The position numbers and the translations under genes are program-made. 6,405 bases of DNA from an uncultured Clostridia bacterium (lineage in GTDB: Bacteria > Bacillota > Clostridia > Oscillospirales > Acutalibacteraceae), in contig CALDHV010000086.1 in NCBI GenBank assembly GCA_937902305.1, positions 1 through 6,405 of the forward strand, given 5' to 3'. Shown piece by piece: positions 1-5,737 of the stretch; position 1 is the stretch's first letter; each line of letters starts with the position of its first letter. The notes below the pieces were generated by a model. The model did not search any database and was not told the origin of the DNA. It saw nothing but the letters and a program-made list of their open reading frames with translations.

Positions 1-252
1 TCGGATCACCCCAATCAGATCAATAATGTGCTGGCATTTCCCGGCATTTTCCGCGGTGCGTTGGATGTGCGCGCCGCCGATATTAACACCAATATGATGA
101 TGGCGGCGAGCGAGGCGCTGGCGGGGCTGGTCGCGCCCGAGGAGCTGTCCGCCGATTACATCCTGCCGAAAGCATTCGATCCGCGGGTCGGAAAAACAGT
201 GGCAGCGGCGGTCGCCGAGGCGGCGCGCCGTTCCGGCGTTGCGCGAAAATAA
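1..252 (+). CDS. NAD(P)-dependent malic enzyme, C-terminal fragment (5' end outside window)
   Basis: These are the last 83 codons of a malic enzyme, which oxidatively decarboxylates malate to pyruvate in the cytoplasm with reduction of NAD or NADP. The reading frame is open from base 1 and ends at TAA 250-252. The fragment opens with PNQINNVLAFPGIFRGALD, the signature of the bacterial malic enzyme NAD-binding domain; the Asn pair in this motif lies at the substrate site in characterised family members. It continues with INTNMMMAASEALA, an EELSADYILPKAFDPRV stretch and a final AAAVAEAARRSGVA helix, which together are the usual C-terminus of the short bacterial forms. Cofactor preference cannot be judged because the dinucleotide-binding loop is outside the window. 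The stop codon overlaps the ribosome binding site of the next gene, so the two are probably co-transcribed. The ATG-like GTG at base 28 is internal and not a start. Confidence 0.93.
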   Translation, partial: SDHPNQINNVLAFPGIFRGALDVRAADINTNMMMAASEALAGLVAPEELSADYILPKAFDPRVGKTVAAAVAEAARRSGVARK

Positions 253-258
253 GGAGGA
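251..258 (+). promoter_or_regulatory. Ribosome binding site of the FAD-dependent oxidoreductase
   Basis: AAGGAGGA is a near-perfect anti-16S match. It overlaps the malic enzyme stop codon (TAA 250-252) and leaves 6 bases before ATG 265, which fixes that start and suggests translational linkage of the two genes. Confidence 0.85.
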
Positions 259-264
259 ATCATT

Positions 265-1545
265 ATGGACGAAATCACATTAGTAAACAAGCTCTCCTGC
301 AAGGCGGAATATGACATTATCGTCGCCGGCGGCGGCGTGGCAGGCGTGGCGGCGGCTTTGACCGCGCGGCGTCGCGGATGCCGCGTGCTTTTGCTCGAAA
401 AATCCAATATCCTCGGTGGACTGGCGACCCTCGGTCTGGTGAATTGCTTTGTCGCCATGTGCAATGGGCGCGGGCATCAGATCATTTTCGGGCTGGCGGA
501 TGAGTGGATCGACGAATGTGCGCGATACGGATTTTCTACCATGCCGCAAGAATGGCGGGATCGCAAGGACGGTGTTCCCTCCGCGCCGACGCAGAAGCGC
601 CTGCATCAGCATTATTCTCCCAACATATTTGCCATGCAGATGACCGAAATGATCCGGGATGCCGGGGTCGATCTGCTGTTTGACTGTATCGCCTCCGAGC
701 CGGTGATGGAGGGTCGGGTTTGTCGCGGCATCGTCACTGAGAGCAAATCCGGGCGGGAGTTTTACGCGGCGAAGGTCGTCATTGACACGACCGGGGATGC
801 GGATATCCTGCGCCGGAGCGGGATGCCGACCGTCAAGGGGCAGAATTACTATTCCTATTTCGGCAAGCTCATTTCGCTGGAAACCTGCCGCGAAGCAGTG
901 GAAAGCGGTGACATCGGGCGCGTGTATCGCGGTATATCCGGTGGCGGGATCAACCTCTACGGGCATAATCAGCCGGCGGATAAGCCGCGCTGGTCGGGCA
1001 CGACGGTGGAGGAGGTCAGCGACTACCTAATCGACAATCAGCTTGCGATGCTGAATAAGCTCAAGGCGGATGAAAAACCGCAGTCACGGGATGTGGCGAT
1101 GCTGCCGCAGATGCCGAACTTCCGGACGACCTGCCGCATCGACGGCGATTACGCCCTGCGTGAGGAGGATATTTACCGTCATTTCGACGATTCCATTTGT
1201 GCGGTCAACGATTTTGACCACCGCGACGCACTGTATGAGATCCCGTTGCGGTGCTTGACCCGCAAGGGATGGGACAACCTCATCACCGCTGGCAGAAGCG
1301 CGGCGGCACAGGGGTATGCGTGGGATGTGATCCGGGTCATTCCGCCGGCGATCCTCACCGGGCAGGCGGCGTCGGAAGCGGCGGCGCTGTCCATCGAGAG
1401 CGGCGTCCCGGTCGCCGAGGTGGATATTGCCACCTTGCAGGCACGCCTGGAGCGGGACGATCACATCATGATCCATTTCCCGGATGAATACGTCCCGCAA
1501 AAGAAAGGTGAATTGGAGTTCGCTACCATTGAGGGTCACGTCTAA
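265..1545 (+). CDS. FAD-dependent oxidoreductase (FAD_oxidored-type flavoprotein)
   Basis: This is a 426-residue cytoplasmic flavoprotein with no signal peptide or membrane segment. Residues 16-46 form a Rossmann unit: YDIIVAGGGVAGVAAA with GxGxxG at 22-27 and the acidic residue E45 ending the second beta strand, where FAD ribose binds. The sequence GGLATLGLVN follows, a flavin-contacting segment seen in this group. VVIDTTGDADILRRSG (D174-TTGD) is the second FAD-binding signature. The C-terminal part carries NLITAGRSAAA (AGR 342-344) and RVIPPAILTGQAASEAAAL (357-375), the closing FAD motif shared by the PF12831-type family. Length is normal for that family, which is poorly characterised; the substrate cannot be read from the sequence. 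The CxxC or ferredoxin motifs of HdrA-like relatives are not evident. The start at ATG 265 has a strong ribosome binding site. It sits 12 bases after malic enzyme and 18-24 bases before the secreted repeat protein. Family assignment is firm; reaction is unknown. Confidence 0.9.
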   Translation: MDEITLVNKLSCKAEYDIIVAGGGVAGVAAALTARRRGCRVLLLEKSNILGGLATLGLVNCFVAMCNGRGHQIIFGLADEWIDECARYGFSTMPQEWRDRKDGVPSAPTQKRLHQHYSPNIFAMQMTEMIRDAGVDLLFDCIASEPVMEGRVCRGIVTESKSGREFYAAKVVIDTTGDADILRRSGMPTVKGQNYYSYFGKLISLETCREAVESGDIGRVYRGISGGGINLYGHNQPADKPRWSGTTVEEVSDYLIDNQLAMLNKLKADEKPQSRDVAMLPQMPNFRTTCRIDGDYALREEDIYRHFDDSICAVNDFDHRDALYEIPLRCLTRKGWDNLITAGRSAAAQGYAWDVIRVIPPAILTGQAASEAAALSIESGVPVAEVDIATLQARLERDDHIMIHFPDEYVPQKKGELEFATIEGHV

Positions 1546-1555
1546 AAAACCGTTT

Positions 1556-1562
1556 GGGAGGA
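1556..1562 (+). promoter_or_regulatory. Ribosome binding site that favours the second ATG (1570) of the repeat protein
   Basis: GGGAGGA lies only one or two bases before ATG 1564 but 7-8 bases before ATG 1570. Normal spacing therefore points to 1570 as the true start, giving a 1,383-residue protein beginning MKKRILSM. The two choices differ by two residues only. Confidence 0.7.
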
Positions 1563-1563
1563 T

Positions 1564-4500
1564 ATGAAAATGAAAAAGCGCATCTTGTCCATGATCTTGG
1601 CATTGGCGATGCTGGTGACGGCGGTGCCGTTGACGGCAGTGGCGGAGCAGACCCCGACGGCGACCCCGGAAACGGCGCTCACCGTGCAGGGAGAAAGCTC
1701 GGTCGGCAGACTGATCGCGTCGGCGCTCGAGGAAGAGGTCGAGGATGCCGAAAAGATCGTTGACAAAATACGCGGCATCGAAATGAACGGCAATTTTGCC
1801 GAGATTGAGCTGTATACGACCGTTCCGGCGACGGTGGTCGTAGGCATCTTTGACGAGGACGGCAAGCAGATGCTGGCGGCGGGGGAGGCACCCGTCGAGG
1901 CGGATGCCGAGTACGTCACGGTCGAGATCGAAGGCGAAATGCCCGCCTACTATGTCGCACGGGCGTTCCTTCTGGATGCCGAAACGAAAAAGCCGCTGTC
2001 CGCATCGTTTGAGACCTTGATGTATACGCAGGCGATGCAGGAGCTTTTGGCGATGACCGTGGACGATTTTGAGGACGAAACGGTGCTCAATCTCGATGAG
2101 GACAAGACGAATAACTTTGCCGTCTTTGCGGATGGGGTCATTCAGCTTCGGGCGAGCGGTGCGAAGGATGTGCTGGTTTCGGCGGATGACGAACAGCATT
2201 TGTATGTATTCTCGGGCGTGACGGAGGCGATCACTGGACTCGGCGCCGGGGATATCGTTTGCTATGCCGTTGCCGAGGACGATTATGTGATCTTCAAGGT
2301 CAAGAGCGTGGCGGTGAACGGCACATTGGCGACCGTGACCGGGGATGAGGAGCTGGATATCGAGGAGGTATTTGATGTCGTCAAGATCAACACGACCGGG
2401 GACGGCGAGGGTATGACCGTCGATATGAGCGACGCGGATGAGGGCGTGGCCTTTGAAGGTTTCGCCGAGGAGAAGCCAGCGCAAGGCTCCGCACTTGAGC
2501 CGTCGAAAATAAGTGATAGTATCGGTCACTCATATCATTTCAGTCTTTCCCGTGAGTTCAATACGCCACATGATGTTGCTAATATCACGGTCAGCGGCGA
2601 TATTGTATTGTCAACAAAGTTCACATTTCAGTTGTATCTTTTATGGCTTGGCATTGAAATTGATGTTGACTATAGTGTCAATGCATCCGGGTCATTCAAT
2701 ATTTCCGGAAAATTGGATATGGTAGATCAAAAACTGGCTGATTTATTTATTCCGATCGGTGTTGGCGATGTTACCGTGGGTGCGGAGTTGTGCTTGGTTT
2801 TCCGATCCGAGGGAAAAATCACCTTTGAGATTTCTGTTTTTCAGTCCAACGGTTTTTCCTATAATTCCAAAAACGGAAAATGGATTGACACCTCCATTCC
2901 GGCGACCACCGACAGCGATATTCGATCGGAGGTTTCGTTCTTTTTCGGATTGGAGTTATCGCCGAAGATCAGTGCATTGGTGCAGACGGTATCGATCAAG
3001 GTGCCTCTGCAAATCGGAATTGAAGTTTCTGCAAATACCCGCAATCGACAGGATACGGTAGAAGAAAGGCACGCTTGTACGATATGCGTCGAGGGGGAGA
3101 TATCCATCTTGACAAAGGCATCGGTCGCCATTGAGTTTGAGTTTCGTATATTGTTTAGTAAATGGAAAGCCGGTCATGAGGCAACCCTCATCGAGGTCAA
3201 AAGAAAACTGAAAGATTTTTATTGGTCGAAAGAATTGGGCTTCGGATGGGGGAAATGCCCGAATGATACTTGTCGGATAATCTTTTGTGTTATCGATGAA
3301 AACGGCGATCCGGTAACAGATGCGAAAGTGGACGGGAAAACCACCGATGAAAACGGGAAAATCACGACTTACTATACCGCCGGAGAAAAGGCGTTGACCG
3401 TTTCGCGACCCGGCAAGGTGGATGTCGTCAAAAATGTGACCGTTTCCAAACCGGAAATGAAGATTTTGCAATTATCGGACGAGGATACGCCGGCGGTACT
3501 GTCTCCGACATCGCCGCATACGGTGATCGCTTCCGGAAAGTGCGATGATAACATATCATACACACTGCTTGGCGACGGGACACTCGTTATCACCGGAAAA
3601 GGGGAAATACCGGATTTTGCGTGTAGATACAATAATGTGATTTTTTATACCGCAGCTCCTTGGGGGACGTATATTGATAGTATTCGTCACGTTGTAATCG
3701 GAAACGGCATTACTGGAATTGGCAAAAATGCATTTTCCGGTTGTGTTGATTTAATAGATATTCATACACCTGAAAGTGTAATCACAATCGGCGATGGAGC
3801 CTTTAGCGACTGTTCAAGTCTACGCTCTCTTAAAATACCGGATGGCGTAACTGCTATTGGGAATTGGGGGCTTCAAACTTGTACTAGCCTAACCGATGTT
3901 GTTATTGGTAGAGGTATTACAAGTATTGGAGAAGGTGCTTTTTCCAAATGCTATAGTCTTAAAAATGTTACTATCCCGGATACAGTCACCAGTATTGAAG
4001 ATGACGCTTTTGACCGTTGCAAAAGCCTACGATCTGTACAAATCCCCAAAAGCGTTACCAAGATCGGAATGGGTGCCTTTTATTATTGTGAAAGCCTTGA
4101 AAGTGTTATTATTCCAGATAGTGTTACGACCTTAGGGGCTTGGGCATTTGACACTTGTACGGGTCTTATCAGCATTACAATCGGTAATGGTATAACTAGT
4201 ATTGGATATATGACCTTTAATGATTGCACAAGTCTCCGAAGCATTGTTATTGGTAGCGGGATCAAAAACGTAGATGGTTATGCGTTTTATGGTTGCGGAA
4301 GCCTTTCACATGTGAACATTTCTGATTTGGCAGCATGGTGTAAGATTGTTTTTCGTGATTCATATTCTAATCCGCTTTTGTATGCTCACGCTCTTTATAT
4401 TAACGGGGACCTGGCAACCGAAATAATGATTCCGAACAGTGTTACAAGTATCGCTGATGGGGCGTTTGAGAATTGTACGAGTCTTACCAGCGTTACGATT

Positions 4501-5721
4501 AAGAACGGCATATCAAGCATTGGGAGTCGCACATTTGCCGGTTGTTCGAATTTGATTTGCGTTTCAATTCCAAGCAGTGTTTCAAATATTGGGATCAGTG
4601 CATTTGTTGGTTGCAAAAATCTTCATAAAGTTGAAATTGTCGATCTGTCGGCGTGGTGCAGAATCATATTCAGTGACTCTAACTCCAATCCCTTGTCATA
4701 TGCCCACGACCTCTATATTAATGGGATGCTAGCAACCGACATCACGATTCCCGACACGGTCACAAGTATTGGCTATTGTGCTTTTTATAATTGTACGAGT
4801 CTGGTCAGCGTTACGTTTGGAAGCGGCGTCACGCATATCGGAAATTATGCTTTCGACTGTTGCACGAACCTTGACACCATCACGATTGCTGACAACATCG
4901 TCAGCATTGGGGAAGGCGCTTTTTGGGGATGTTCGGGACTCAAATGTGCTACCATCGGCTCTTGCGTCGCCGACATCGGCGGGGCAACATTTTACGATTG
5001 CACGAGCCTCACCGATATTTACTATGGCGGGACGGAGGCGCAATGGGAAGCGATCGGCGGGAAGAACGCAAGATATCCTTCCACGACCACCGTGCACTAT
5101 AACACCAATTCCGCGTCGAGTGTGAGCCGCTCTGCTACCCGCGTGAGCGCGGCGCGCATCCTCCCGCCGGTGCGGGAAACGGCGCTGACCGAGCAGACCG
5201 TCACGCAATATGATCTCGTCCCCGGCGCGGAATACCTGCTTGCGGTATTCTCCAACGCCTATTCCGAGTTCTCGTTCGCGGATGCGTCACTGCTGTATAT
5301 CGCCCAGGCGCCCGCCGATGAAAACGGTGAGATCACCTTCACCTATTATCTGCCTTCTGTCCCTGCCGAGGGGGTGACGACGCTGATCCTCGGCGCCTGC
5401 AACCATGCGGAGAGCGCGCCGACCACCATCCTCGAGCCGACCGACCACGACCACGGACTGTGCGCCTGCTATTGCGCCAAGTGCGGCGAGCTGATGTGGC
5501 AAAAGGAGACGCCGCATCTCTATATCCTCGGCGATGTGAACGGGGATCAGAAGATCGACGCGGATGACCTGACCGTGATCGCCAAATTCGTTGCCAAAAT
5601 CACCGTATTCGATATAGACGCGCTCGCCGCGGCGGATGTGAATACCGACGGCAGGGTGGACTCCGACGATCTGACCCAAATGGCAAAATATATTGCCAAA
5701 ATCATTTCTTCCTTCGACTGA
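1564..5721 (+). CDS. Large secreted BspA-type leucine-rich repeat protein with C-terminal type I dockerin
   Basis: This is an exported modular protein of 1,385 residues (1,383 if ATG 1570 is used; numbering here counts from 1564). Order of parts: Sec signal peptide 1-27; acidic N-terminal module about 28-310; beta-rich module about 313-565 with HACTIC (503-508) and CPNDTC (565-570); a small Ig or carboxypeptidase-regulatory-like domain about 570-640 with IDENGDPVTDAKVDG; a BspA cap 656-708 with GDGTLVITGKG and APW 698-700; 16 leucine-rich repeats at 709-1150 with two inserts; a YYGGTEAQWEAI tail; a beta domain about 1200-1290 with DLVPGAEYLL and ADENGEITF; a Cys/His-rich linker 1295-1307; and a dockerin 1320-1385. 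BspA-type repeats commonly mediate binding to host, cell-surface or matrix ligands. The dockerin implies docking to a cohesin-bearing scaffold. No catalytic domain, sortase motif or surface-layer anchor was seen, so a structural or binding role is more likely than an enzyme; this is inference. Base composition drops sharply in the middle of the gene. The stop is 16 bases before the transporter. Confidence 0.92.
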   Translation: MKMKKRILSMILALAMLVTAVPLTAVAEQTPTATPETALTVQGESSVGRLIASALEEEVEDAEKIVDKIRGIEMNGNFAEIELYTTVPATVVVGIFDEDGKQMLAAGEAPVEADAEYVTVEIEGEMPAYYVARAFLLDAETKKPLSASFETLMYTQAMQELLAMTVDDFEDETVLNLDEDKTNNFAVFADGVIQLRASGAKDVLVSADDEQHLYVFSGVTEAITGLGAGDIVCYAVAEDDYVIFKVKSVAVNGTLATVTGDEELDIEEVFDVVKINTTGDGEGMTVDMSDADEGVAFEGFAEEKPAQGSALEPSKISDSIGHSYHFSLSREFNTPHDVANITVSGDIVLSTKFTFQLYLLWLGIEIDVDYSVNASGSFNISGKLDMVDQKLADLFIPIGVGDVTVGAELCLVFRSEGKITFEISVFQSNGFSYNSKNGKWIDTSIPATTDSDIRSEVSFFFGLELSPKISALVQTVSIKVPLQIGIEVSANTRNRQDTVEERHACTICVEGEISILTKASVAIEFEFRILFSKWKAGHEATLIEVKRKLKDFYWSKELGFGWGKCPNDTCRIIFCVIDENGDPVTDAKVDGKTTDENGKITTYYTAGEKALTVSRPGKVDVVKNVTVSKPEMKILQLSDEDTPAVLSPTSPHTVIASGKCDDNISYTLLGDGTLVITGKGEIPDFACRYNNVIFYTAAPWGTYIDSIRHVVIGNGITGIGKNAFSGCVDLIDIHTPESVITIGDGAFSDCSSLRSLKIPDGVTAIGNWGLQTCTSLTDVVIGRGITSIGEGAFSKCYSLKNVTIPDTVTSIEDDAFDRCKSLRSVQIPKSVTKIGMGAFYYCESLESVIIPDSVTTLGAWAFDTCTGLISITIGNGITSIGYMTFNDCTSLRSIVIGSGIKNVDGYAFYGCGSLSHVNISDLAAWCKIVFRDSYSNPLLYAHALYINGDLATEIMIPNSVTSIADGAFENCTSLTSVTIKNGISSIGSRTFAGCSNLICVSIPSSVSNIGISAFVGCKNLHKVEIVDLSAWCRIIFSDSNSNPLSYAHDLYINGMLATDITIPDTVTSIGYCAFYNCTSLVSVTFGSGVTHIGNYAFDCCTNLDTITIADNIVSIGEGAFWGCSGLKCATIGSCVADIGGATFYDCTSLTDIYYGGTEAQWEAIGGKNARYPSTTTVHYNTNSASSVSRSATRVSAARILPPVRETALTEQTVTQYDLVPGAEYLLAVFSNAYSEFSFADASLLYIAQAPADENGEITFTYYLPSVPAEGVTTLILGACNHAESAPTTILEPTDHDHGLCACYCAKCGELMWQKETPHLYILGDVNGDQKIDADDLTVIAKFVAKITVFDIDALAAADVNTDGRVDSDDLTQMAKYIAKIISSFD
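1570..1644 (+). other. Sec signal peptide of the repeat protein
   Basis: A basic n-region (KKR) is followed by a hydrophobic core ILSMILALAMLVTAVPL and the small-residue site TAVA before EQTP. Cleavage by signal peptidase I is predicted after A27 (counting from ATG 1564). There is no lipobox cysteine, so a lipoprotein is unlikely. Confidence 0.88.
1645..2502 (+). other. Acidic N-terminal module of unknown function
   Basis: Residues 28 to about 313 are rich in Asp and Glu and contain no recognisable catalytic motif. Landmarks are AEIELYTTVPATVVVGIFDE, EMPAYYVARAFLLD, DDFEDETVLNLDEDKTNNFA and LEEVFDVVKI-like strands (EEVFDVVKINTT). From memory, this set of landmarks recurs at the N-terminus of other large clostridial secreted repeat proteins, probably as a beta-sandwich-like stalk. 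The module is encoded in GC-rich DNA like the neighbouring genes. Confidence 0.5.
2503..3258 (+). other. Beta-rich module with Cys/His motifs
   Basis: Residues about 314-565 show alternating hydrophobic strands (VANITVSGDIVLSTKFTFQL, IEIDVDYSVNASGSFNISG) and a later HACTICVEGEI motif (H503, C505, C508), ending at C565 of CPNDTC. The hydrophobic face and strand regularity suggest a large beta-sandwich or beta-barrel-like fold. I do not recognise a named family, although the architecture resembles the segment that precedes Ig-like domains in other clostridial repeat proteins. Function is unknown. GC content falls at the start of this module. Confidence 0.45.
3271..3480 (+). other. Ig-like / carboxypeptidase-regulatory-like domain
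   Basis: Residues about 570-639 read CRIIFCVIDENGDPVTDAKV, then a DGKTTDENGKITTYYTAGEK turn-and-strand pattern and a VDVVKNVTVSK strand. The pattern 'strand - D.nG.pv.gA.V - t...G.....y' is that of small seven-stranded beta domains used as spacers in secreted proteins. It links the beta-rich module to the leucine-rich repeats. Confidence 0.65.
3529..3687 (+). other. BspA-type N-terminal cap of the leucine-rich repeats
   Basis: Residues 656-708 match the cap seen ahead of BspA repeats: ASGKCDDNISYTLLGDGTL, then VITGKGEIPDF, then the APW signature (698-700) and the first isoleucine-rich strand. The W700 position is the usual one before repeat 1. Confidence 0.75.
4309..4419 (+). repeat. First 37-residue insert in the leucine-rich repeat array
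   Basis: Residues 916-952 replace a normal repeat. The segment has the landmarks SDLAAWCKIVF, SNPLLYAH and LYINGDLAT. It is the counterpart of the insert at 4627-4737. Similar AWC..NPL..LYING segments are, from memory, common in clostridial BspA proteins, where they add a short loop to the solenoid. Confidence 0.8.
4627..4737 (+). repeat. Second 37-residue insert in the leucine-rich repeat array
   Basis: Residues 1022-1058 carry VDLSAWCRIIF, SNPLSYAH and LYINGMLAT and align without gaps to the first insert 318 bases upstream. The matched length and position support a duplication of one insert plus three repeats. Confidence 0.8.
5014..5454 (+). other. Post-repeat tail and C-terminal beta domain
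   Basis: The array ends in IYYGGTEAQWEAIGG, the usual closing segment of clostridial BspA arrays. A Ser/Ala-rich linker (SASSVSRSATRVSAA) leads to a domain of about 90 residues with YDLVPGAEYLLAVFSN, SLLYIAQAPADENGEITFTY and TTLILGA. The strand pattern suggests a small beta-sandwich. No enzyme motif is seen. DNA returns to high GC here. Confidence 0.5.
5533..5721 (+). other. Type I dockerin domain
   Basis: The last 62 residues contain two duplicated calcium-binding loops: DVNGDQKIDADD (1324-1335) and DVNTDGRVDSDD (1358-1369). Loop positions 1, 3, 5, 9 and 12 hold D, N, D, D and D in both. Each loop is followed by a matching helix (LTVIAKFVAKI and LTQMAKYIAKI). Dockerins bind cohesin modules of scaffoldins, so the protein is probably fixed to a cell-surface or cellulosome-like complex. 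The presumed cohesin-recognition pairs at loop positions 10-11 are A-D and S-D. Confidence 0.93.
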
Positions 5722-5724
5722 CTT

Positions 5725-5730
5725 GGGGTG
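5725..5730 (+). promoter_or_regulatory. Ribosome binding site of the transporter
   Basis: GGGGTG, a one-mismatch match to the GAGGTG part of the anti-16S consensus, lies 7 bases before GTG 5738. It supports a GTG start rather than the in-frame ATG 5753, which lacks a site at normal spacing. Confidence 0.6.
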
Positions 5731-5737
5731 ACGGTAC

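Larger units (their letters stand above)
3688..5013 (+). repeat. 16 BspA-type leucine-rich repeats (69 bp / 23 residues each) with two inserts
   Basis: Sixteen units of exactly 23 residues follow the pattern xVxIPxxVTSIGxxAFxxC, then a short tail ending in Leu. Repeats 1-9 are residues 709-915, repeats 10-12 are 953-1021 and repeats 13-16 are 1059-1150. The two gaps are 37-residue inserts (listed separately). Each unit forms one turn of a solenoid with a beta strand, with the conserved Cys and Leu facing inward. Repeat 3 is degenerate, with GLQTC in place of AFxxC, and repeats 8, 11 and 16 have TF instead of AF. DNA identity between units is moderate, so the array is old enough to have diverged. 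Solenoids of this type usually bind proteins or glycans; the ligand is not readable. Confidence 0.92.

Noticed and set aside
280..966. Open frame on the - strand across the flavoprotein gene
   Set aside because: It mirrors a gene with clear FAD motifs on the + strand and shows no domain of its own.
1541..1563. Possible terminator between the flavoprotein and repeat genes (run of A after the stop)
   Set aside because: There is no stable inverted repeat and no T-run; the space is filled by the ribosome binding site.
1084..2529. Long open frame on the - strand (about 480 codons)
   Set aside because: It lies antisense across the end of the flavoprotein gene and the start of the repeat gene, both clearly coding. 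Its translation is rich in Arg, His and Asp with no recognisable motif, as expected for the mirror frame of GC-rich coding DNA.
3688..5013. Regular 69-base periodicity considered as a CRISPR array or DNA satellite
   Set aside because: The period is an exact multiple of three and encodes the 23-residue leucine-rich repeat. There are no identical direct repeats separated by unique spacers.
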